Part shown: positions 30,629 to 37,932 of the stretch, piece after piece
How positions within the stretch are numbered: the first letter of the stretch is position 1
Layout: the number at the start of each line of letters is the position of its first letter
From: Candidatus Hepatincola sp. Av
Lineage (GTDB): Bacteria; Pseudomonadota; Alphaproteobacteria; WRAU01; Hepatincolaceae
Reading direction: 5' to 3'
DNA length: 64,000 bases
Assembly: GCA_023518375.1 (NCBI GenBank)
Contig: CP068450.1
Location: 744,001 to 808,000 of the forward strand
Program-made: the position numbers and the translations under genes
Notes under the pieces: model-generated
Database searches by the model: none
What the model was told of the DNA's origin: nothing
The model's input: only the letters and a program-made list of their open reading frames with translations

Positions 30629-31294
30629 TCACTCCTTTCCTAAGTAATAATTAACACATTTGAATATTATAGAACAAATCAAAGAATAAAAAATAATCAT
30701 AATTATATCAGATACAAAGTTATAGTTGGTTATTTTAAGCCAATAACTTGGATACATCTTATATAAAAATATATAATCTGTTATATATACATATATTAAC
30801 ATAGCAATTATACTACTTATAATACTTGAAAATATAAAATTCCAGTAAATTCCAATCACTCTTTTTAAGATTTTATCAAATAAAAAAGAAAATAGTAAAA
30901 TATCACAAATCATAGATCCTAAGATACCAATAAAATTAGCCTTATATATAGCAAATGCTAAATAAAATAATCTATTAAAATCATATTGCAATGCCCATAA
31001 TGGGGAAGGTGATAATGTTAACAGATAAGACATAATAATTAGTATAATTATAAATACCATTTCTATAACAAAGAATTTCAAAGCATTAAGTTTTGTTGAA
31101 TAAGCTCTAACTAAATCTGTTAAAGGAAAAACAAACATATAAGTAAACGTAGAACTCATTAGGGGAATATTAGTACAAGGTAAAATAATTATTTTGGCTG
31201 CAATTAAATGTGAACATACAGAAAATAACAATAATAAAATAATTAAATAAAAATCCACAGTCCTTATTTTATATTTAAGCTTGTAATTCATCAT
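30629..31294 (-). CDS. VUT (YhhQ/QueT-like) integral membrane transporter
   Basis: 221 residues with about six membrane helices. The segment SSTFTYMFVFPLTDLV resembles the conserved cytosolic/loop motif of the VUT family, whose studied member YhhQ imports queuosine precursors such as preQ0; NFIGILGSMICDILLF fits the later family motif. Whether this paralogue carries a queuosine precursor, another small molecule or the island's metabolite cannot be told. It overlaps the upstream 106-aa ORF by 20 bases, implying coupling. Its C-terminal coding part is copied at 37747-37904. Confidence 0.65.
   Translation of the reverse strand: MMNYKLKYKIRTVDFYLIILLLLFSVCSHLIAAKIIILPCTNIPLMSSTFTYMFVFPLTDLVRAYSTKLNALKFFVIEMVFIIILIIMSYLLTLSPSPLWALQYDFNRLFYLAFAIYKANFIGILGSMICDILLFSFLFDKILKRVIGIYWNFIFSSIISSIIAMLIYVYITDYIFLYKMYPSYWLKITNYNFVSDIIMIIFYSLICSIIFKCVNYYLGKE
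30681..30838. repeat. Direct repeat B, left copy (inside the VUT gene)
   Basis: 158 bases that recur at 37747-37904 in the same orientation with no length change and only about five substitutions. This copy codes for the C-terminal part of the VUT transporter. Recombination between the copies would remove about 7.07 kb, including the whole methyltransferase-to-ATP-grasp operon. Confidence 0.95.
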
Positions 31295-31589
31295 TAATAC
31301 TCTCTAGAAAATGGTTCATCTCTGCAATTTTTCCATAAGTGTGTAAATAAATATATACTCCTTGTATTCTATAAAGTAGAATTTGATCTTGCTGGTTAAA
31401 TTCTAAATTTTGTAGAGATAAGTTACTTAAGTCAAATTTTTGCACTTTGGTAAATTTACATTTGAATTTGTAATATACTTTTACTCTATTATGCTCAAGT
31501 TTTAATGAAGTTAGAGTTACAAAAAGTTTATGTGAACATTTAAATTCATCAATTTTATATAGTATTTTGTTTTGTATATTTGTTAACAC
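31275..31589 (-). CDS. Hypothetical protein in the regulator-VUT-VOC run
   Basis: About 104 residues, rich in Lys, Leu and aromatic residues, with no signal peptide or membrane segment. The centre looks like beta strands (KVYYKFKCKF, ILLYRIQGVYIYLHTYG). I do not recognise a family. The longest frame begins with TTG at 31595, but AAAGGAG lies too close to it; the GTG at 31589 is spaced eight bases from that site and is preferred. It overlaps the VUT gene by 20 bases and follows the XRE regulator. Confidence 0.5.
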   Translation of the reverse strand: MLTNIQNKILYKIDEFKCSHKLFVTLTSLKLEHNRVKVYYKFKCKFTKVQKFDLSNLSLQNLEFNQQDQILLYRIQGVYIYLHTYGKIAEMNHFLESINDELQA

Positions 31590-31616
31590 TTTCAAATCTC
31601 CTTTAATAGTTACAAT

Positions 31617-32138
31617 TTAATTAACCAAAATTTCTTTAACCTCTACTATTGGGAAACAAAATGGTGTAGAAGTTAGTTTTTCTACAATTATAATTTTATT
31701 CTTTTGCACATCTAACTCTAAATACTTCTTAGATTTAATTGTTTGATTACGTGAACAGTAATAATAAATATTCGAATCACTACTATTAAACACAAAGTCA
31801 TTTTCTTTTAACTTTATATTATGTGTAACAGATTTCTCAGTAATTGTAGATACATTATTACTTACTAAATAACTCATTAATAAATAAATATCATGAAAAA
31901 CAAATATTTCATTTATACTAATGAAACTTTTATCATCTACACCCTCTGCTAACCAATCATGACTAACATTTAAAGCTAAAGCTAGTTTTAAAGACAGTTT
32001 AGATTTATTTAAATTGTTGTTAAGTATATAAGTAATAGCTTGGCGAGTCACTCCAGACATTTTTTCTAATTCTGTAGGACTAATATTTTTTTGCCTCATA
32101 ACACTTTTTAGGCGTTCAGAAAAAGTTTGTTTAAGCAT
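31617..32138 (-). CDS. XRE-family regulator, divergent from the nitrosourea operon
   Basis: 173 residues. The N-terminal helix-turn-helix (about residues 8-62: LKSVMRQKNISPTELEKMSGVTRQAITYIL, split by helices) is of the XRE/phage-repressor type, with SHDWLAEG after it. The C-terminal half is beta-rich and could be a cut-down peptidase-S24/sensor domain; no Ser-Lys dyad is obvious. A perfect AAAGGAG precedes the ATG. It is transcribed away from the sznE-like gene across a 204-base region, the usual position of a local repressor or activator. Confidence 0.85.
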   Translation of the reverse strand: MLKQTFSERLKSVMRQKNISPTELEKMSGVTRQAITYILNNNLNKSKLSLKLALALNVSHDWLAEGVDDKSFISINEIFVFHDIYLLMSYLVSNNVSTITEKSVTHNIKLKENDFVFNSSDSNIYYYCSRNQTIKSKKYLELDVQKNKIIIVEKLTSTPFCFPIVEVKEILVN

Positions 32139-32342
32139 TAAACTCCTTTAATTAAAATTTTTAAAAATATTATTTGACATTATTTTTCCTTAAGGTAAAC
32201 TGTTTGCATAAAAGCAAAAAAACAGGCAGATAGAAAATATGTTAATTGTTTGTTAGAATCTTACTAATTTAATTCTGTTTTGTCTATATATAATTTTTAT
32301 ATTTTGCTGTAACATATAAAGCAATCCAAAGGTTAATATTCA
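32139..32342. promoter_or_regulatory. Divergent promoter/operator region of the nitrosourea locus
   Basis: A 204-base region between the XRE regulator and the sznE-like gene. On the plus strand TTGACA (32174-32179), a 16-base spacer and TAAACT (32196-32201) could form a promoter. The palindrome CCTTAAGG (32188-32195) sits in its spacer and is a candidate operator. Just downstream is an imperfect inverted repeat (CTGTTTGC then GCAAA...CAG, about 32200-32226). All of this is by eye. Confidence 0.45.
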
Positions 32343-33203
32343 ATGAAAGACCTTAAAAGAACTTTTCCATCTTGGCATTATGCAATGCTTTCAGACAAAA
32401 AAAGAAATGAACAGATTAAATACTCAATAAAATCAATAAACTTAATAGGTAAAAGTGTATTTGAAATTGGTTCTGGTGCAGGGTTAGTTGCTTTATTATT
32501 TGCAAAATATGGAGCGAAAAAAGTTTTAACCTGTGAAGAAAATCAACAACTATTTGAGATAACTAAATTATTAATTAAAGAAAATGGATACGAACATATA
32601 ATAACAGTTATCAATAAAAACTCAAAAGATGTTATTGAACAAGGATTATTGGATTTTCAACCAGATATAATTTTTACAGAAACTTTAGATTGTGGGGTTA
32701 TTGGAGAAGGCTATTATTCAATATCTCAGGATATATCAAAAATAAAAACAGAAAACACTATTATTTTACCACATATAATTAATCAATTTGGATTTTTAGT
32801 TAGCAGTGAAAGTATGCAATCTTTAAACTATATTGCACACAATACACTTTCTTTTGATTTATCCTTAATAAACCAATATAGCACCAAAAATTATTTCCCT
32901 ATTCGTTTAAAAAATTATGATTATAAAAAACTATCACATGACATAAGTATTAAAAATTATAAATATATTCCTGAGCAAAGTGATATAAAATCTATTAAAT
33001 TTAGAGCCTTACAAGATAGTTTTTGCCATGGTCTAGTTTCTTATTTTGAGGCTTATTTTGGTAATTATACTGTTACTAACCATATCTCTGAAGGCAACCA
33101 TTGGCATCAAGCTTTCCACCCATTAAAAGTTCCAGTATTTCTAACAAAAGACCAAAAGTATGAATTAAAAATTAATAAAAATTTAGAAATAAAAATAATA
33201 TAA
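32343..33203 (+). CDS. sznE: PRMT-like L-arginine N-methyltransferase, SznE type
   Basis: 286-residue class-I methyltransferase resembling protein arginine methyltransferases (PRMT7 branch). AdoMet motif I is VFEIGSGAGL at residues 39-48, with an acidic ribose-binding residue in TCEEN (about 65). The PRMT double-E hairpin is present: Glu113 in FTETLDCG and Glu122 in IGEG, nine residues apart as in PRMTs. The THW loop appears as NHWHQ near residue 253. The protein is shorter than eukaryotic PRMTs. In streptozotocin biosynthesis SznE/StzE methylates free L-arginine to N-omega-methyl-L-arginine. The next gene encodes an SznF-like enzyme after 15 bases with an AAGGAGG site, which supports that assignment over protein methylation. 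Confidence 0.85.
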   Translation: MKDLKRTFPSWHYAMLSDKKRNEQIKYSIKSINLIGKSVFEIGSGAGLVALLFAKYGAKKVLTCEENQQLFEITKLLIKENGYEHIITVINKNSKDVIEQGLLDFQPDIIFTETLDCGVIGEGYYSISQDISKIKTENTIILPHIINQFGFLVSSESMQSLNYIAHNTLSFDLSLINQYSTKNYFPIRLKNYDYKKLSHDISIKNYKYIPEQSDIKSIKFRALQDSFCHGLVSYFEAYFGNYTVTNHISEGNHWHQAFHPLKVPVFLTKDQKYELKINKNLEIKII

Positions 33204-33218
33204 AGGAGGTTTATTATT

Positions 33219-34628
33219 ATGTCATCTCAAAACAACATATTTAAAAATAACAATATTTATAAAGAGGCTGTATTAAATTTTGTTGACAGTACTTTATTTA
33301 ATGATACTCATGATAGATATGAAGAAAAATTATTTTGTAGAAAAATTAAACCTCAATTATTAGAAAAACTTGATTTTAGCTCTCCTTTAAAAATAAATGG
33401 TATCTCTTCCTTTAGTGCTCTTTATGCGAATAGAGTTTTATTTGCTATGAATGACACAGATTTTTTATATTTACCTGAAGATAATGAAACATTAAATTTT
33501 GATGATTTTACAGAGTTTTACAATCCAGCAAGAGTTGGAAGTGCATATATCGCAATGCCTTATTTAGAGAATTATTTGTTTTCATTTCTAAAAGATGAAA
33601 TTATTATATCAGATAACTGGGATTTGAAATTAGTTGAAAAATATTTTTCTGATTATGCTAATGATATTAAAAATATAAAAACAAGTGAAACAGCCGAAGC
33701 AATTAGAACTTCAAAAAATCCTAAAAACTCAGCAAAAGAATTATTAATTCAATTAGCTCCTGATTTTTTAATTGAATCTAGCCCTATGGCTAGATATACT
33801 CCTGGATCCTATGGTAATATCTCATCTGCTCTTTTTAAAGTTATAATAGATGAGCTTGGATACGGAGATTTTAGTAAAAAACATTCTACTTTATTTAAAG
33901 ATACTCTTCAATCTGTTGGTTTATCAAGAACTCCACATAAGTATTGGCAATACTACTTAAATGGTAGTTTATTATTAGCTAATTATTACAATATGATTAC
34001 TCGTGTAAAAAGAAATATTTTTAAATATATAGGAGCCATTTATCTAGCAGAAACTACTTTTATTACTAGTTGTAAAATTTGGATGGATGTTTTAAAAGAA
34101 GCCTTGCCAGGAATTGATACACTTTATTTTAGTGAGCATTGTCATATAGATCATCACCATAGTAAAACAGTACTTAATGAGATTGTATTACCTACTATTG
34201 TAAAATATGGAAATCAAGCAGCTAATGAAATAGTTAGAGGTTTTGAAGAAGCTAAGCTTATAGGAGAAATTGCAGACAAAGATTTTATAGAACAAATAGC
34301 ATGGAAAGATAATGCAGATAAAAATATTAAACTATTTAAAAATATATTTGAAAAAGTAAAAAAAGAAGCATTAAAAGGGAATGTAAAAACTCAAAAGTTT
34401 TTAGAACCTAAAGGTGAGTTATCGATAACCCACTCACATGACCAAGATGAACTATGCTATATTAGATCTGGACAAATGGAATTTTTAAATGGTTTTGAAA
34501 AATCTACTATACTAAAGTCTTCTGAAGGAATTATTATTAATAAGAATAGATTACATGGTGCTATAATCCAATCTAGTAATTGTGAATATGAGATTTACAC
34601 TATTGAGAATATTAACAAATGGCTATAA
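33219..34628 (+). CDS. sznF: N-nitrosourea-forming metalloenzyme, SznF-like (HDO + cupin)
   Basis: 469 residues; the streptozotocin enzyme SznF has about 471. An N-terminal helical region precedes a haem-oxygenase-like di-iron domain (about residues 130-385) with candidate ligands Glu186, Glu212, His222, Glu278, His307, Asp311 and His314. The C-terminal cupin (about residues 395-465) has His405, His407 and His446. Spacings reproduce the SznF ligands as I remember them (E189, E215, H225, E281, H311, D315, H318; cupin H407, H409, H448), with one single-residue deletion. In SznF the di-iron domain hydroxylates two guanidine nitrogens of N-omega-methyl-arginine, and the mononuclear-iron cupin rearranges the product to an N-nitrosourea. 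The upstream sznE-like gene supplies the expected substrate. Confidence 0.9.
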   Translation: MSSQNNIFKNNNIYKEAVLNFVDSTLFNDTHDRYEEKLFCRKIKPQLLEKLDFSSPLKINGISSFSALYANRVLFAMNDTDFLYLPEDNETLNFDDFTEFYNPARVGSAYIAMPYLENYLFSFLKDEIIISDNWDLKLVEKYFSDYANDIKNIKTSETAEAIRTSKNPKNSAKELLIQLAPDFLIESSPMARYTPGSYGNISSALFKVIIDELGYGDFSKKHSTLFKDTLQSVGLSRTPHKYWQYYLNGSLLLANYYNMITRVKRNIFKYIGAIYLAETTFITSCKIWMDVLKEALPGIDTLYFSEHCHIDHHHSKTVLNEIVLPTIVKYGNQAANEIVRGFEEAKLIGEIADKDFIEQIAWKDNADKNIKLFKNIFEKVKKEALKGNVKTQKFLEPKGELSITHSHDQDELCYIRSGQMEFLNGFEKSTILKSSEGIIINKNRLHGAIIQSSNCEYEIYTIENINKWL

Positions 34629-34939
34629 AAATTTTTAAAGACACTGACAAAAATATATTAGTTTTTCTACCATTAAGGGGTTTAAATAGAGTATTTATTG
34701 ACATAAAAACGCAAACTCACCCGTTAGTTATTAATGATCGATGTAAACATAGAGGTGGTCCCCTACATTTATGTAAAAAAGATAATAAAGGTATTAAAAG
34801 ATGCATATGGCATAATTTACCATTAGTTTCTTTTCAAAAAAGTAATGATGTAGGAATTATTAAAATTACAAGTAAAAAAGAAATTAAACTGGTAATAAAT
34901 GGCAATGATAGTATATGGCCAGTAAAATTTATTAATTAG
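34619..34939 (+). CDS. Small Rieske-type [2Fe-2S] protein
   Basis: 106 residues. One Rieske cluster motif: CKH in NDRCKHRGGPLH and CIWH in IKRCIWHNLPL, i.e. Cys-x-His and Cys-x2-His about 17 residues apart. No oxygenase catalytic domain follows, so it is a ferredoxin-like electron carrier or a sulfur-cluster subunit. Its ATG overlaps the end of the sznF-like gene by ten bases, which implies translational coupling and near-equal production. A natural inference is that it delivers electrons to the di-iron centre of the SznF-like enzyme. I know of no proof for that in this family. Confidence 0.8.
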   Translation: MAIKIFKDTDKNILVFLPLRGLNRVFIDIKTQTHPLVINDRCKHRGGPLHLCKKDNKGIKRCIWHNLPLVSFQKSNDVGIIKITSKKEIKLVINGNDSIWPVKFIN

Positions 34940-35035
34940 AATTAATCTGCTGAAAAGTAACTAGCATTAATATGGGTATTGTAAAAATAATTATCTAAAT
35001 TAGATAAAGTTAAAAAAATTAAATAAGATAGATGT

Positions 35036-36286
35036 ATGGACAAAATAGAAAAAAGTAATTTTTATAAGCTTTGGGCTGGACAAAGTATAGGTTTAATTGG
35101 AATACAAATTACAACTGTTTCCCTACCTATTTTTGCTATTGAAGTTTTACATGCTTCAAACTCTATGGCAAGTTTACTTAGATTTGCTATTTTATTTCCA
35201 CAATTACTATTAGCTTTAATTGCTGGAGTAATAGTAGATATATTTAACCGTAAAAATATGATGCTAGCTTGTGATATGTGTCAGGGTATTATTTATTTTA
35301 TTATCTTTATACTTAGTTATACCAATTTAATATCATTTAGCGTTTTAGTATTTTGTATATTTATTAGTGGTATCTTTAGTACTTTTTTCCAAGTTGCTTA
35401 TAGTTCCTTTATTCCTGATATAATAACAAAACAAAATGATATAAAAGCTGCAAATTCAAAGCTTTATATATCCGAATCTATGGCATTAATATTAGGACCT
35501 ATGATTAGTGGATTGGTTATTTCTTATATCGGTTTTTCTTCATTTTTTATTGTTAATGCTTTTACTTATTTCGTATCTTTTGCTTTTGTGGTTTTTATAA
35601 GGAATTATATCTCTCATAAGGCTAGACATAAAGAAGAATTAAAAAACATTAATTTAAAAAAAATATATACTGATATTTTGGAAGGGTTAATTTTTGTACG
35701 AAAAAATCCATATATTGAACCAATTGTTTCTTGTGGTTTTATTTATTGTTTTTCTAAAAGCATTTTTAGTATCGTTTTAATATTATACTTATACCAAAAA
35801 ATGGTTTTATCTCCTGTATTAATAGGAGTTATTATAGGTGCTCCTTCTATAGGTTTAGTTTTAGGAAGCATAATCGCAACTTCTTTATCAAAGTACTTTA
35901 ATGATGCCTTTACATTAGTATTAGGAGCTACTATGACAGGTATAGGGATTTTTTTAATATCAATAATGGGATATTTTGAGTTAGTTTATTTAATGATAGT
36001 ATTTGGAATCTTTCATGGTATTGGTGAAGGAATATTTGCTCCATTATCTTTTGCAATTAGACAAATACATTCTCCAGCTAATATGATAGGTAGAATTACT
36101 GCAGTTCAACGTACATTTGTTTATGGAGCATTCCCTTTAGGGAGTTTAGCGGCTTCTATATTACTACTATATGTTGATTTATCAACTACTCTTATTATAG
36201 GAGGAGTTGGGGCTTTATTATGTGTTATTCCCCTTACTAGAAGAGCAATCCTGCAAGATGTTAAATCTTTATTACACAAACCTTAA
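35036..36286 (+). CDS. MFS exporter, probable product efflux
   Basis: 416 residues and about twelve membrane helices. It has the MFS loop motif variant AGVIVDIFNRKNMM between helices 2 and 3 and the family opening FYKLWAGQSIGLIG. Overall it looks like the MFS_3/enterobactin-exporter-like group of drug:H+ antiporters. Located between the Rieske and ATP-grasp genes on the same strand, it most likely exports the locus product and gives self-protection. The ribosome site is weak. A second, different MFS gene follows at 38886. Confidence 0.82.
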   Translation: MDKIEKSNFYKLWAGQSIGLIGIQITTVSLPIFAIEVLHASNSMASLLRFAILFPQLLLALIAGVIVDIFNRKNMMLACDMCQGIIYFIIFILSYTNLISFSVLVFCIFISGIFSTFFQVAYSSFIPDIITKQNDIKAANSKLYISESMALILGPMISGLVISYIGFSSFFIVNAFTYFVSFAFVVFIRNYISHKARHKEELKNINLKKIYTDILEGLIFVRKNPYIEPIVSCGFIYCFSKSIFSIVLILYLYQKMVLSPVLIGVIIGAPSIGLVLGSIIATSLSKYFNDAFTLVLGATMTGIGIFLISIMGYFELVYLMIVFGIFHGIGEGIFAPLSFAIRQIHSPANMIGRITAVQRTFVYGAFPLGSLAASILLLYVDLSTTLIIGGVGALLCVIPLTRRAILQDVKSLLHKP

Positions 36287-36322
36287 GCTAATAATTTATA
36301 TATTTAACATAGGAGTTAAAGA

Positions 36323-37573
36323 ATGAATAAAAAAATAGCCATTATTGTAGACCCTTTTTCTTCTGGAGCTTTATATGCCAACTTGTTTAAAAAACAAGAA
36401 ATAAAATGTGTAGCTTTGTTATCAAACTTTCCAAATCAAGATGCATTCAGATCGTCTATAATAGAAAAAGATTTTGATGAAATATTAAAAGAAGAAGATT
36501 TTAATTTTTACTCTTTAGTAAAGTATATTAAAAGTTTAAATCCTATAACTATTTTACCAGGTTGTGAGTTAGGTGTTTTCTTATCAGAAAAATTAATTAA
36601 TAAAATTATTCCAGAGTTTAAAAACACAACGAATCTAATTAATGCAAGGGTTAACAAGTGGGATATGTATAATGCAATCTCTAATAATAATTTAGCTAAT
36701 ATTAAACAAATTGCCACAAATAATATTAACGAAGCTTTATTATGGATAGGAAGAACAAATTTAATAAATAAAGACCTAGTGTTAAAGCCAACACAATCCT
36801 TAAGAACAAATGGAGTCACAAAAGTTACTAAAATACAAGATTTTCAAAATGCTTTTTACCAATTAATATCGGATAGAAACATCGCTGGATTTAAAAACAA
36901 ACAAGTTTTAATACAAGAGTATACTAAAGGACCAGAGTATATTATAGATAGTTTTAGTTATGAAGGTATACATTCCATAGCTAACATATGTAAATACAAA
37001 AAAATTGATAATGGTAATTTTATGGCTGTTTATGATAATATGATATGGGTTAATCATACAGATTCAGTAGTAAATGAGCTAATTCTCTACGCTAAGAGTG
37101 TACTAAATACATTAGGGGTTAAGTTTGGAGCTTCACATATGGAGATTATATTAAGTAATGAAGGTCCAAAATTAGTAGAAGTTGGCATGAGACCACATGG
37201 AGGAGGACATGCAAACTTTTCTAGGGTGGCAACAGGAGACAGTCAAATAGACAGAGCGGTTAATTATTTTAGTTCATATGGTAAAAACACACCGGATAAT
37301 TTTTACAAATTACAAATAAATTTTATGATAGTTTTCCTTATTGCTAAAAAAATAGCTACCATCAAAAACTTATTTATTTTAGACGAAATAAAAAAATTAG
37401 ATAGTTTCTTTTCTTCATATATACAACTTAAAGAAGGAGAGATAGTTTACCCAACTAAAGATTTAAGCAATAGCTTAGATCTAGGATTTATTGCTCTTTG
37501 CCACAAAAACTCTAAGCAAATTGAGCAAGATTATAAAAAAATACGTTTACTTGAAAAACAAATTTTTATTTAA
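36323..37573 (+). CDS. ATP-grasp carboxylate-amine ligase
   Basis: 416 residues. An N-terminal preATP-grasp domain (IAIIVDPFSSGALYANLF) is followed by the ATP-binding part with Lys in DLVLKPTQSLRTNGV, the hinge IQEYTKGPEYIIDSFS and the Mg-binding stretch GASHMEII and LVEVGMRPHGGG. This is the L-amino-acid ligase/BacD-like subgroup that joins amino acids through acyl phosphates. In this operon it could couple the nitrosated citrulline to another amino acid or acid. The substrate is not predictable from sequence. It has an AGGAG site and is last in the operon, directly before the repeats. Confidence 0.82.
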   Translation: MNKKIAIIVDPFSSGALYANLFKKQEIKCVALLSNFPNQDAFRSSIIEKDFDEILKEEDFNFYSLVKYIKSLNPITILPGCELGVFLSEKLINKIIPEFKNTTNLINARVNKWDMYNAISNNNLANIKQIATNNINEALLWIGRTNLINKDLVLKPTQSLRTNGVTKVTKIQDFQNAFYQLISDRNIAGFKNKQVLIQEYTKGPEYIIDSFSYEGIHSIANICKYKKIDNGNFMAVYDNMIWVNHTDSVVNELILYAKSVLNTLGVKFGASHMEIILSNEGPKLVEVGMRPHGGGHANFSRVATGDSQIDRAVNYFSSYGKNTPDNFYKLQINFMIVFLIAKKIATIKNLFILDEIKKLDSFFSSYIQLKEGEIVYPTKDLSNSLDLGFIALCHKNSKQIEQDYKKIRLLEKQIFI

Positions 37574-37592
37574 TATAATTTTTCTAGAGACT

Positions 37593-37709
37593 ATGTACAA
37601 GGCTTACCAAAAAGATTATTGTCCCATAGAACTAATTAGTAACAAAGTATACTCTAAGGAAATTATTAATATAGAAATTATAAACTATAAAAAAAACAAC
37701 ATTTATTAG
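37593..37709 (+). pseudogene. Fragment of the mtaB 3' end
   Basis: An ATG-started frame that reads YCPIELISNKVYSKEIINIE and then diverges, matching the C-terminal TRAM region of MtaB. Nothing of the catalytic domains is present. It is a relic left by the duplication that flanks the nitrosourea island, not a functional gene. Confidence 0.85.
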
Positions 37710-37733
37710 CTAAAGCTGTAATATAAAATAATA
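37615..37733. repeat. Direct repeat A, right copy (mtaB tail)
   Basis: Partner of 29854-29970. More diverged than repeat B. In this copy it is joined directly to repeat B through three tandem AAAGAAT units (37740-37760), whereas on the left the two are separated by about 700 bases containing the VOC gene. Confidence 0.88.
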
Positions 37734-37746
37734 AATAATAAAGAAT

Positions 37747-37904
37747 AAAGAATAAAGAATAATCATAATTATATCAGACGCAAAATTATAGTTGGTTATT
37801 TTAATCCAATAACTTGGATACATCTTATATAAAAATATATAATCTGTTATATATACATATATTAACATAGCAATTATACTACTTATAATACTTGAAAATA
37901 TAAA
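37747..37904. repeat. Direct repeat B, right copy (VUT gene remnant)
   Basis: Partner of 30681-30838, about 97 percent identical by eye. It is a noncoding remnant of the VUT transporter C-terminus in the same orientation, ending 28 bases before the Ada-Ogt gene. Confidence 0.95.
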
Positions 37905-37932
37905 GAGAATATTTATTAATTAGGAGTATGTT

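Noticed and set aside
32343-33203. Protein arginine methyltransferase acting on host proteins
   Set aside because: Possible for a symbiont effector, but no secretion signal is seen and tight coupling to the SznF-like gene makes free arginine the better substrate.
29854-37904. Flanking direct repeats as insertion-sequence ends or att sites
   Set aside because: They are pieces of mtaB and VUT coding sequence, not terminal inverted repeats, and no transposase or integrase lies inside.
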